A stretch of DNA of 64,000 nt. It comes from Anthoceros angustus (lineage: Eukaryota; Streptophyta; Anthocerotopsida; Anthocerotales; Anthocerotaceae). Both the position numbers and the translations under genes were made by a program. Of the stretch, positions 1 to 11,837 are shown one piece after another; position 1 is the stretch's first letter, and each line of letters opens with the position of its first letter. The notes below the pieces were generated by a model. That model was not told the origin of the DNA. It made no database searches and saw only the letters and a list, made by a program, of their open reading frames with translations. The stretch covers positions 620,001-684,000 of the forward strand of contig MU008163.1 of the NCBI GenBank assembly GCA_010909165.1, read 5' to 3'.

Positions 1-2739
1 AGGCCACCAAAACCAAAGTTGAAGACCGCAATTCTTGCTCAGAGAGGTGGAAGATCGAAGAGCAAAACCCGTAATCTGACCTTTGTTTAGAGGATGTTGC
101 CAAGGGAGGGCGTGGTGGCGCGATGGCGCAATTGCTCCGGCTTCACGGTGGCGGCGATAGTCCCGGCGATGCTGGCGAAAACGCCCGACCTTCACAAGCC
201 GTCACAGACGCGAATGGGCGACTCTTCAGAAGTGTTCCCTTCGACGGTGTCTCGATGCACACCTCGACTTACAAACACCGATTTGCTCCAGTAAAAGAGA
301 TAATCCTGCTTTCTTCCTAGGGCAATAATAACCCCATCGACATTAGGGTTGAAAGGATGCTCAAACATCATGTCCAGCGTATCCACATGAAGGTACCAGC
401 AAAACCTAACCTCGCTCGAAAACTCGTATGTATGGATGGGAGCAGGTAGAACTATTTTTCATTCGCAGCAAGTTCCACCAAACCAAAGTAGGAGTACCCA
501 CAAGTATCACCATCATGGTAATCAAAATCCCCATTGCGCCACAATCAGTCCATGTGGGATGCCGAGCATGAATGCAATGTAATTAAAGCTGCCGCCATTC
601 CTTGTCCCAGCTAGCGGCGCCGCATATCTAAGCCGGATACGCTATTAACGTCCATTTTTCCCGAATGATTGACCCAAGTTTGCCTTAACCTTGCACGGCG
701 GCCGCAAGGGTTTCAGGTTTGCCGGCCCGACACTTTAGTTCGTCTGCTCGTTTTCCAGCCAGCCTTCACAATCATGTTGAATGCTACTCATCCTTTGGAT
801 GGAGATGAGGTGTGGATTGTTTTGTTGTCAATTTGCCGATGTTTTGGGCTTCTGTAGATCTTTGACTCTATTCCATCCGTCGGGTGCATCGCCTCATGCA
901 TGTTTTGCGACGAAGCGCCGCAATTCAAGACAACGGCGCGGAGGATGTTGCCCAAAAGGAGGAGGATACTAAACGTGCCTCAAATACAGTCTCGGCATGT
1001 GGTGTGTGGACCTCTGCCTTCCCCAAAAGGGCAACGCATTCCCGAAGGTATAACCAGGAGAGAATCGAACTGGTCTGTTCCTACTTGCTTGAATTCCGTT
1101 CCTACATACCAATGCTTTGCTTGCATTTGCAGCTCGTTCCAGTGGTGGCCACAATGGGCGCCGCAGAAGTTCATCTTCACCATCTGTTCCGAGGGGTGTG
1201 CCTCGGACACCGAGAAACCTCAATTTGTATGCCGCCTTAGATAGGAGCCCGTCTGCTCGACTGCATGAGAATGCACAAAGTAGTGGAAACTGTTCCACCC
1301 GAGTAGGAGGGCCTCAAGCATTGAGGCGTGACTTATTTCCTACTATGGATGAGTGGGAAGGTATCCTCCGGAAAGGTGTCGGGCCGGCCGACGAGGAGGA
1401 TGACGTCTTTCAAACACCAGGAGGTGGACATGCCCGCAATCATACCATCCCAAGCCATTGAGCGAAAGCTTGATAGCAACAAAGGCTCTTGTTTCAACTG
1501 GTCAAAAGACGCTACCGGTGCCGATGAGGAAATGCGGCGGAAGCTGCGTCTCTTGATTTCCGCAAGCCCTGTTGCAACCAAATGTGTGTTCAGATATTGA
1601 CTATAGAAAGGTTGCGGGAGCGAGATACCGGTTTCTACGAATGGGCGAGCGGGAGACATTTGGAATCTCTTGTTCACGCCGATCGTAGCGGGCAGACAAT
1701 GATAAAGTTGTGACTCATCTATGGGGTCGACGCGATGCGCCTCGAGCCTTCGCAGGTATATTGCATTGGCCATAGTAGGTATGAGGAGTGAAGAGAAGGG
1801 TTATTGCACATGCACCGTGGATGGCTTTAGAGCAAACCCTAAGCAGTCTACATATGCGCAGGTGCAATCGCGTGGATGGACAACATTCTGCTCATGGCGG
1901 AAAGGCTCCCCAATGTTGATGTGTTCAATCTTCCGGACACATTTACAAAGTTCAAATTTGGGCAAAATATAAGCGGCAATGTGAGGGTTCCGATCGGTTT
2001 GTCACCTATGCTTGGTTTTGAAACTTTGGAGGAGAACTTGGTGAAGATTCCAAAGTCCAACAGTTCTCCACGTGCTCGCTTTGCAGGATTAAAACGACAA
2101 TTAGAAACACGATCGCTAAAGTCGACCAAGGTATTCTCCAATCCTTTCGTGAGTACATTATGTGTCCTTCTATGTCCTTTGTTCTGGCTGCACACTCTCC
2201 ATGTCTCAGGTGGTTAGTACATCGTGTTCTCTGTAATTTGAGTGTGGCATGTTGAAAGGGACGTGCTCATTGAAGTAGGCTACCATGTCGTTCGACCAAT
2301 GAGTGGGCGGCCGGTGGCGCCCACTCCTCTTAGCACCTCGGGTTTACGCAGCTTGTGCATTCTATGGAAGAGGCGTCCCGGTAGGGAAGAGGAGGAAGTG
2401 TCTTGGCCAACCTAGGAAGCTTTGGTGGGAAGGTAAAGGTGTCTCGGGAAGGTTAGGGTAGTAAGAAGGAACGTTTTCCATGCTCCTCATGGCATTGCAC
2501 TCCATAGTAAGAGGTATGGCCGATGGAACATCACGGCTGTCGAGGCCTCCACGAGGGCGCCGCCGCCTCCTCTCCCACCAAGATGCAAATTCTACAATGG
2601 TAGGCGGTTTGCGGTGTTAGTGGATAGCCCGGATGAGGATGAGGATGACGCGGCCCTTTCACCAAAGTCCACTTTTGATTCCTTTGCCGTATCCGTTTAT
2701 ACGGTTTTGGTGGGCGCATCGCCTAAGGGTTGAACGCAG
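1..2739. other. Degenerate DNA, probably transposon-derived, no intact gene
   Basis: Only short overlapping ORFs occur on both strands, and none shows a recognisable domain or a convincing exon structure. A stretch around 1340-1700 keeps a Cys-rich segment followed by an Arg/Glu-rich segment in changing frames, which could be an upstream part of the DUF7869-like relic at 2.9 kb. That link is an inference from position and loose pattern only. A phrase like 'gaggatgttgcc' recurs near 91 and 941, suggesting older internal duplication. I see no promoter, RNA gene or terminal repeat that would define an element boundary. Confidence 0.4.
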
Positions 2740-2856
2740 ATTCTCATGTTGCGGATACGACGGGTTCCAAACCAGCAGTACTGGGTGTTCCATGATCTGC
2801 AATGATCCTATGTCTGCAATGCCTGTGAATGTCTAACGCGTGTAACACCAATTGTT

Positions 2857-3405
2857 TGCAGAGAAATATCAGCCTTAGATGCCCATCGAGATCGGCTCCA
2901 CACTGAGCGAGCGAAGATGACAAAGCATCGCAGCAAGAGCTACGTGGAGCCCCACAAATATATGTTATTGGCCATCGATGGAATGGACCAGAAGAAGACA
3001 GAGCTTCCGCATTTCTTGCGGTGGCCGAAGAATTTGGATGAAGAATGTCGTATTTCAGTGCACGTTGTGGGGTGCATGATTCACAATTACACTCACAAAG
3101 CTAGGGCATATTTGCATTATGCCAACCTCCGCAATGACGCTAATTTGACTATAAACATCATTCAAGATGTTATCCACAATTATGATGGGTGCTGCCTAAA
3201 GTGTTGTACTTACAACCTGGACAACACTTGGGAGAACAAGAACCAACTACTCTTTGCGTATCTCAACATGTTGGTAGACATGGGAACATTTGAGAAAGTG
3301 AAGGTGGGCTTCGCTAGTTGGGCACACCCATGATCAAATTGATCGATGTTTTCATGCTTCTCTAAAAGCTTGAAACACAAGGAAGCGCACACCGCCCGCA
3401 TTGGC
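2857..3405 (+). pseudogene. DUF7869-like protein relic, frameshifted
   Basis: The open frame continues upstream of the ATG at 2917 and carries an IDGMDQ-KTELPHF block, then a HNY segment, then LDNTWENKNQLLFAYLNMLVDMG, written here in pieces: LDNTWENKNQ and LLFAYLNMLVDMG. In my recollection of DUF7869 proteins (found in animals, algae and early land plants and often linked to mobile DNA) an IDGMDQ block is followed by an LDN..ENKN block and a VGHTHDQID block. Here the last block, VGHTHDQID, is present near 3317-3350 but in a different frame from the main ORF, so at least one indel separates them. A stop follows shortly after. The relic is therefore not translatable as one protein. No intact copy lies nearby. 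Function of the family is unknown to me. Confidence 0.6.
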
Positions 3406-5640
3406 AACTATTATCGAGGAGCGTACACTCCAAGGCGGAGGTGAAGAAGATCAAGTTCCCGACTTAAGTATGTATGGCCAATAAGACGGGGATGGGCGAC
3501 GTATTCGGCATGTGAGTAAATTGAATAACTGCTCCAAAGATCAATTCAAGATAACACGCGAGGAGAAACCGAGCGGCCGGTGATGTAATCGAGTAAGCGA
3601 CTCAACATGTTGTGGGAAGCGAAGGAGGCTTGGAGTTTTGAAGTTTGTGCCAGGAGGTCATAATCTGCTCCTTTGTTAGCCTTATGGCTAGAGATAAAAA
3701 GGCCGCTTGTCTCACGCAGAGAGGCGCTTACTTGAAGCGAGGGTTATCGAGCTCCCACGCTACGCGGAAGAGTACACATGGTGGGAGGAGTTGGGTTGAC
3801 CAGGAAGAAATTGTCAGTAATTGTGGACAACCATATCGGGTTGGTTGCAACGCACCATGGAAGTGGTTTTCGAGTGGAGGCCGACGGAGTGCCCTTGTCA
3901 TGCCCGATGCGGCTTTTGGAAGGCTACTGCGCGAACTTCCACAACGCGATATGTATTTGGGGCATATAGAAATTTGGGCAAGCAACAAGAAGATATGACA
4001 CGCTTTGAATGGCGATATTGCGGAGATCAATAAAGGAATGTTCATAGCCCCGTGTTCTGAGACACACACAATGACCATTTTGGATTGGAAAGGTCATAGA
4101 TGTGAAGTTGGAGTCGCCCAAACCTCACTTCCTCGTTCATTGGTATATGACCGAGCATACGGATGCATATGAGGGAAGATATGTTGAGGAATATATAATT
4201 CCGGAAGCGGTACGAACATGGCTTCAAGGTAGGGAAGAAAGGAAGCAAATCCTTGTATACCAAAAATATTCAACAGGTCTTTGTGAACGAAACGGTAATC
4301 CTTTATTATGGATTCGTCTTTGAATGCTCGAAAACATTTATATGTTGTTGACAAGAAAAGCGATAAAGGATAAGTTGAATGAATTGCGTGGGTTTATTCA
4401 CCAAGATCCGAAAGTACCCACGAGGATAGTGATGACCATGGTGCGACGAGGGTCCGACGACGGCGGAGTGACCTCCGGAGATGAGTAAACGTGCTTCCAT
4501 GGAGAAGGAATTGGGAGAGGAGGCAATGGTTCCGCATCTTGAGATAAATATAGGGTTCTAGCTTCACCCGGTCTAAATTCCAGTACTCCTTGTCCGAGCC
4601 TTTGTTAGGGTAAGCCTAGCGTGAATCATGTTTGGCTTTTGGTCCATTACCACCTCAATGCAATACAATACCGTGTATCCGTATATGTGGTTTGCACACA
4701 CCAATAAATTAAGTATGTGTTTGGGCGGTTATCGTGCCCCAAGATTATAGTGGCGTGTTGTCCATAGCTGGACAAATTTGTCGAGGATGATAGATAGGAG
4801 CGTTGTTGCGCCATCCCAACCATCTTCGATCCGTAGGTGGTGTTTGTTCTGCAATTTGTGGTATCTGGAGAACCGAATACTGAGTGACCTCCATAGACAA
4901 GAGAGGGGCGCCGGCCGACCGGCGCCCCTGTCTCCACTAGCAAGGCCGCCAAGCATACGGTCAGTTTTGACCCAGTCTGGCATGACCTCTACCCTTTGCC
5001 AAACCCTTGACATCAACACGAATTTGCAGAAGGCTATGGTGTTTGCATGCCAACCGTACTTTCTTGCGTGACGGACCCAAATCCGGGTTCACTGGCATCC
5101 TTTCCCCGGCATTAACGGTCAGCACGGTGGGTCTTAATTTGCCTTCATCATATGGGTAAAGGATTTGAGCACCCTTCCACGTGTACCCATATTGTAAAGG
5201 GGACAACGTGTATGGGACACCTGCTTTTTGTGGTTCTTTCACCAAAACATGCTATTCGTCGTTTTGAGACCCATGTGTAACCCCCTTTGGCGCATATTTT
5301 CAAGAAAACCCCCATCATGTATATTCCCCCTCTTGAAGGTTTATGGTGTTTACGGAGGTTCTTTGTTTGGGTCTCCATGCCGGGATTGCCACCACAACTG
5401 TACATTATGGCTACCTCTATGGCTCAGCAAATTGGGCAAGTGATTGTGTCGCTTGACACAAATGCTGCTTATCATGTCAATCCACCATCCAAGTGGGGAG
5501 TCAAGGTGCAATTAGGGAAGGAGCTCCCAAAAGCTATCAAGGTGGTGAATCCAGAGGATCCAAAGAAAAGCTTATCTCATATTTATTATCAAGGAAAATT
5601 GCCTACATAATGAAGCTTTTAAGATTGGTGCTTTGGAAGA
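3406..5640. other. Decayed DNA downstream of the DUF7869-like relic
   Basis: This stretch continues the same base composition as the relic and has only short ORFs broken by stops. On plus strand a segment around 5287-5610 reads as an open 107-codon frame ending at a TAA, with no domain I recognise. A perfect short palindrome, gcgccggccgaccggcgc, lies at about 4909-4926. The sequence turns sharply AT-rich at about 5640, where the next gene's 3' end begins. I infer that 1-5640 is one old insertion or a cluster of them, but no terminal repeats are visible to prove it. Confidence 0.35.
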
Positions 5641-5755
5641 TAAACTAATAGGTTAAACAAGGCATGACCAGACAACAAAAGAGAGAGAATAAGAGAGCGA
5701 ATAATATTTATTTTATTTATTAAAATTAAAAATAAGCATTACAATGTTCATTGAC

Positions 5756-8700
5756 TTAAACAGTTGATTTACGTTTTAAAAGAAGACCAAAGTCATAATT
5801 TCCCGATGGTTTAAGAAGACATGTCCTTGTCATTCTTGTCAATATCGTATTGACATCAAGTTTTGCTCCTACAGCTTTTGCTGCGGTTATTTCACTACTA
5901 CATCCAAAATTTGTCGCAATAACTAACAAACTGTCAATCTCACTCTGAGTTTTGCGACTATCATACCTGTGTACATTTATTTAGAAAATAAAGTGAGGGA
6001 GGCTTCAATATTTAATCTTTATCTGGATATTTTTATTTTTATGTTAGGAAAAAATTGAAAATGAGGTCAATAAACCTTACCCCATTATACTTGCCGAAAT
6101 ATCATCTAGAGCAACTCGACCATCTGTGCCTTTCCCTTTGGTGAAGTTTTTCACAGCTTTTTGCAATCCATCGACATAATCCTGTTGTAGAAAAATACCT
6201 CCACTCATGATTAAGATGAGATCAAAGGTAATAGTAACAACTAAGCAACTGGTATAAACAAAATTCTCACCTTTATCTCATCAAGATGTTGATGACCTAC
6301 AGTATCGGCAAAAATATCAGGAGGGTGGAAAGTTTGCTCAGGACCCTCTTCTGATCGATAATAGATGTTTTTCTAAGATCAAACAAACAACATTGATCAA
6401 TACATTTTCAGCACTCACTAGTTAACTATTAAAACTAGAAATCATGAGCTTGAAAGTAAGTTTCTATAGCAGTTTACTGTGTCTTTAGATGATTCCTTAA
6501 GTGCACTCTGTAGAATCAAAATTTGCTTTGGTGGTTTTCGTGGAAAGATTTTCTCAAGCAAAGCAGATGCTTCAGAAATCTTTAACATTCTTCTCCCATC
6601 CTTCATCACTTTTCCTATAGGCCTTTGAACAGTGAGATATATCTCTATTTTCATATGCAAGTGATTTTGATAGTATGTGAGTCCATATGTATTAGAAAAG
6701 TAGCTCACCATTTAATGTATCAAAAACTTTAAACATTACTTTGAACATTCGAACTCTATCCCAGTAAGTCTCTTCACTTAGTTGACCAAGTAATATCTGT
6801 AAAACAATAATATTTAATATTTAACTATATATCATATTAACTAATATTTATGGATTAGCTAAATTTATGGATAAATATTCTAAAGATTGCTTATTATTGT
6901 TCTAGAAAACATACCAATTGAAACAACTCTACATCTGAAGGCCAAGGCCCAGAAGTCTTCTTCAATGTAAATTGCATGTTATACATAAATTCAACTACAT
7001 CTATATGTTGTCCCATCTTCTTTAACAAATGTCCATATACAAAATCAAATAATGGAACAATAGTTGCCTGAAACCATGAATATAAAACTTTAGTAATTGT
7101 TCCTTTCTTCATATGTCTTACATTCATATTGATTGTTCTTCTTCCTACCTTTGTTTCTATTTGATCATGCCTTGCAGCCCAAGCATCCCATATGATTTTC
7201 TGTTGATTTGAAATAAATTTTTTATCTTAGTTTAAGAGCAGGTGATAAATATATGTAGATGAAACAAAAGATGAGCTTTCAACATATTATTGAAATATTA
7301 CTTGGATTGCCTCCATTGTTAAATTCGTTATACGGATGAAATCATATGTGCATCGTAAGAATCGTGGAAGGTCCTCCCCCACTCCCATGGCCTTAACAAC
7401 ACATGAATAAAATTCCATAACATTCCCATAAGCATATCTACATGACTTGCAATGGTCAAATGTGATATATGTGATTTACCCTTATATTTCGATTTGCTGC
7501 CTCAGCTAGTGATGAAACAATGTCATTAGACAATACGAGAGGATCAGGTGGCAAAAGTCCTTCTATTTCTTTGAACTTCTCGGTAACCTGAATGAGTTGT
7601 TGCATGAAAAAAATGTTAACTTGAGTAGCATTTTAGCTCATTTTAAATAGCACAATCTACAAAAGATACCTCAGCAAGTGCTACTTTAGCAGCTGCAGTG
7701 TCAAGTCTGAGAGTAGTTAAACTTTCAGTAAGTTGTTCATTTGCTTTGCAAAGTTCTCTGGCTTGGTCTATAGTAGGAGCTCGATAGGCTGATGCTTTTC
7801 CTCTTAAATTCATCCAATTAGGTCTAGGTGTCATGCCACCACTTTTCAAATCCTTGGGAATGGAAAGAGCAAGTTTCCCTGTAAGCTCCACAATCTTGGC
7901 TTGAGCTTGGTCCAATTCACTTTTGGGTACTCTGTTACATTTATGCATACAACATTGGTGGAAATAACCTTTGGTTCTTTTCTATTGAAAATCAAGTCAT
8001 GTTATAACACAATACCTATCTGAACACTCTTGTCTTGTAGTTTCCAAAGTCATTTGACAAGCTTGAAGTTCATGTACAAGTTGTGTGTGTAATATTTTTA
8101 ATCTCTCAAACTTTTCTTTCTCAGCCAACTGAAAAAGGGAAGAAGATCAATTATGTTTCTCTTCAGTCATTGTTCAGCTCATGAGACCAAATACTTATAT
8201 TGTTATGGTATTGAGAAGGGTGGGCGGTTGCGATAAAAATACTTGTTCAGCTGCTAACATGCGTGCTTTAGTCTCTTCAGCTCTAGATTTTGCCAACTCT
8301 TTCTTAAGCCTTTTCACCTTAAAAAAATGTTGAAGAACGTTAAAAGCTTTCAAATTCTGCAACCTTGATAAAATAATTATTCAAGAAAATCATCAACAAA
8401 AAAAAACTTCTAAAAGTACTCACTTGTGTTGTTGCTGTCTCTAGAGATTTTAATGTTGTTTGAAGTCGTTCTTCTAGGGCTTTTGTATGATTTTGTGATG
8501 CAAAAGCTTGTTCTTTGAGCTCCTGTAGATTTGAATAAAAATTCTTCAGAGGTGACCATCATTTAACCTTTATGATTCTTTGATTATGCATTTTAGCTTA
8601 CAAAACCTCCATATGTTCTTCAATCCTATATATATCCTGTTGTCGTGCATGTATTGTTTCCTTCCATCGTTCTTGTTCATGTTCCATTTCCAGGTTTTTT

Positions 8701-10160
8701 TTTTCTAGTTTTCCCACGACTTCAAAATAAGGAATCTAAAATAAACAATTTTTTTTTCACTTTGTAGAGAAATGGATTTATACTTTCTCAGCTCTTTTGC
8801 TTGTTGCCTATAGAGATTATAATTTAGTAGAGACTAGTTTGGCTAAATAATTTAATACAAAGAAAGTAAGATGACCTGCTCAAAAGCAAGAGACCCATCA
8901 TGTGGAAGAACATATGTTGAGTATATTGCACTTAATAGTTCATTTCGAATATGTCCTAAAACTCGAGAAAATGGCATACTCATTTCACATATTTCTCCCA
9001 ATAGCTGAAATTTAAGAAATACGATGCTCGTATTTAGTTCGAGCTATCTATTTCTGCAACATGTGTGGATAATTTCATATCAGATTTTGTGTACATCTTC
9101 AAGAGAGAAAAAGTGTGATCATTGTGAATGTGAAATGTGGCTTGGAGGATACCTCACAGCAAATATTCGTGCGATAGATATCAGGTCCATTAGGAGCACT
9201 CAACTTTTTTCCTGAACGAGTGTGACTCTTGTGTTTATATTTATCTTTGTTTAACATCTCAGCTAATTTTACCTGTATTGATCAACAACAATTTAGCACT
9301 TATATCACTATGATTTATATAAAACTTGTGATCTTACAATATAAAAATTTTTAAACGAATTATGATAAAGATTCTTCTTCTTACTTCACAATAGATAGCA
9401 AATGATCTAAAATCTGAAGGTTTGTTGGTTGCTCTCGGATGAATTTTCCGTTTGGGATGCCCTTGAATATGATGTTGTTGTGCATCATTGCGAGTCATAT
9501 AGTGTCGAACAATTCTCTCGGGTACATCAACAATTAGATTTTCATCTGAACTCATGTAAAGAAAGATCAAAGATTACATGAATATCAAAATGATAAATTA
9601 CTCAAATTTTCTTGTAGAGAGTATACTGTATACCTATTATTAAATGAGATATACTTTACCATTTTCAGAATGAAGTGCATTAACCACTGCAGCATTAAAG
9701 TTTTTCTGTTGGAGTTGGTCGCATCTATAAGATGATATTGGACTACGTAGGTCGACATTTGCATCATATTCTTCTTCTGGAATGACATCTAAGTAATTAC
9801 AAACCAAGGTTTGATAATAGACTTCCATGTTTGTAGCAAAAATATACTATATATACCTGTGCTACTTGTATTCCTCGAATTAATATTTCCGTTCTTAGGT
9901 TTGATTTCATGCAGCAAAGAGTGTTTTCGTGGTGGACTCTCATATTCCTTTGGGCGCAAATCGGGCACCAATGTTCCATCATTAAATTTAGCAAGATCCT
10001 TTGCAACTTTGCTATAAGCTGAAGCATGCGCACTTTTATTGGGATACTTCTTAGAAGGTTGGTGAGGAATAAAAGAACCAGGTATTCCATCAGATGACGT
10101 CACAGAAAGAATAGGAGATACTGAATGTGGAGAAGGAGAAGATGATTGATTTCCTCTCAT
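5756..10160 (-). CDS. TSNAXIP1-like coiled-coil protein (candidate ciliary/sperm protein)
   Basis: About 20 short exons on the minus strand can be read between consistent acceptor and donor sites, from an ATG at 10160 to a TAA at 5756-5758; the sum is roughly 860 codons. The N-terminus is Ser/Pro-rich. Exons at 9004-8876 and 8737-8610 carry an LGHIRNELLSAIY segment followed by coiled coil (exons at 8523, 8319 and 8128). Then come MTPRPNW (exon near 7.8 kb), GEDLPRFLR (7392-7304), KIIWDAWAARHDQ (7189-7149), an FVYGHLLKK..EFMYNMQFTL segment (7069-6915) and LLGQLSEETYW (6796-6712). This order matches translin-associated factor X-interacting protein 1 as I recall it: FLR, then IW..KA.HD, then a FLYQYL..WGYNL segment, then GELSE.VY. 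The family is associated with sperm and cilia in animals. In a plant this fits a role in motile sperm, which is inference. The gene is AT-rich in exons and introns, unlike its right-hand neighbour. Confidence 0.72.
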
Positions 10161-11837
10161 TTTTACGTCTATATAAATATTTTTATACAACTTGTAGGTC
10201 AGCCCAAACAACTCATGGAGACTGCAAACAAAGTAAAGACTGACTACAATTAGGCTCTAGCATTATTTCCTTGATAAGCTGAAAAAGCTGAAACTCGTAG
10301 ATTTTTTAAGTTTTTTCAAGCAAGAGTTTAATCGACTATGCTTTCCAACCATATTAACCACTTTCAGGTCAGCGACCACTGACTCTTTATCAAACTAATT
10401 TTTGTGTAAGTATCGGTTGAAACTATGTATCGTGAGTAGCAAGCAGGTCACTTTCAGACTCCCGGTTTATATTTGCTGGTGAGTTACAGGTCACTTTCTA
10501 ACTCCCGATTCGACTGAATTTGCTGTTTCCCGTCCTAGGACTCTGTTGCCACGAGACCTTCTCTTTCACTGAATCTGCGGTTGCAAAGAGACTCTCCACT
10601 CGGTCTGGGTCTCGGTTTGCAACTGCAGTAAGACGCTTGCTGAAGGTAGAGAGTTGAAGCTTGGAATCAATCCTTTGACTATCTTTTTTTCCCAGAATTA
10701 TAGGCCTGAATCTAAACACAGCTTAGAGGCTAGATGAAGCTAGTGTTGAGGAAGAACGGTTAGACGGACTGATTCTAAGGTGACGTAGATGATGGGGCGA
10801 TGCGCTGTATGTGATGGTCATCCGGTGCAAGTCTTGGACTGCCCCGGGCCCCGGGCCCCGGGCGTAACGGAGCATCTTGGCGAAACTGGGGAAGACGCGG
10901 TCCCAAAACCGTGAACCCAGACCAAGGAGCAAGGGGTAGAGCGCGGCTTTCCGTTGCCCTTCCGCAAGCTGGGGAGGAAGTAGATCGAACGCCAAGCGGG
11001 CCCCGTCAACCCTGCAGGCGCTGCAGGAGGAAGGAAGGTGGCAGGCCTTGCTTTTGGCAATTGAGCCTGCAGCACGCACTGGAGGTTCCAATTCGTGGGC
11101 CTAGGTTGCTGGGATGAAGTCCACATCGCTTGCCGAGGGTGGTGCGTGGGATGAGAGGGAGCCTGTAGGGAGAGGTTGAGGAGCTGGGCTGGGCTGGGCT
11201 GGGAGGTGGTGGCAACGTGCTGGTGGGTTGGGAGGAGAGCGGGATTTAGGGTGGTGGGTCTTGCGCTGGTGGTGTACTAGTAGAGAGGGCGTTTGTGGGT
11301 TGGATGGATCTGGTGACATGGCTGCTGGAGGCGACGGGAGAGGTAGAATGCAAATGTGAGCTGGAGATCTGAGTGGCGGAGGGCGGGTGGCCTGGTGTTC
11401 GCCGTTTTGTAGGCTCTCTGGTAGCTGCCTCATTCTGGAGTGCTGGGAGTGTCTCCGCTGCCGGGAGTTATGCAGTTGTGGGAGTCTGTGCGGTCTGATA
11501 CGGAATGAGATAGTACTGCAAATCGGACTGGAGGCGGGGTTTGGTGAGGATGTGGCTGTTTATTCTGGTGGATTAGAAGATGCCCTAGTGGTGATGCTGC
11601 TGATGGATGGCTGTGAGGTGAAGGGTGAAGGGTTTTTTTATCAACGTGGTGTGCTGGATGGGTGGTGTGCAGGCTCTGGAGATCTGGAAAATGTGACGGA
11701 TGGGTGAGCTGTTGGAGGCTCAGCTGTGAATCGGAGGTGAGTAATTGGATGACGAAAGTTGATGTCTTTTGTATTAGTGGTGAGAAATTCTATGTTGATA
11801 TGCTAATCGATTTCTTTCTAGGTTGGTGAGGTGAGCA
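10161..11837. other. Intergenic region and 5' leader of the kinase gene
   Basis: The AT-rich segment to about 10.45 kb is the likely upstream region of the minus-strand TSNAXIP1-like gene. A short direct repeat built on 'aggtcactttc..actcccg' lies at about 10447-10510. Base composition then becomes GC-rich, with a triplicated CCCGGG run at about 10843-10862 and a GCTGG pentamer run near 11188-11205. A donor-like gtgagt near 11737 and an acceptor ttctttctag ending at 11820 suggest a leader intron just before the kinase ATG. The ORFs here lack any domain and are probably not coding. Confidence 0.4.

Noticed and set aside
10498-11433. Several overlapping ORFs between the TSNAXIP1-like and kinase genes
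   Set aside because: GC-rich low-complexity DNA with no domain, splice pattern or conservation signal that I can see.
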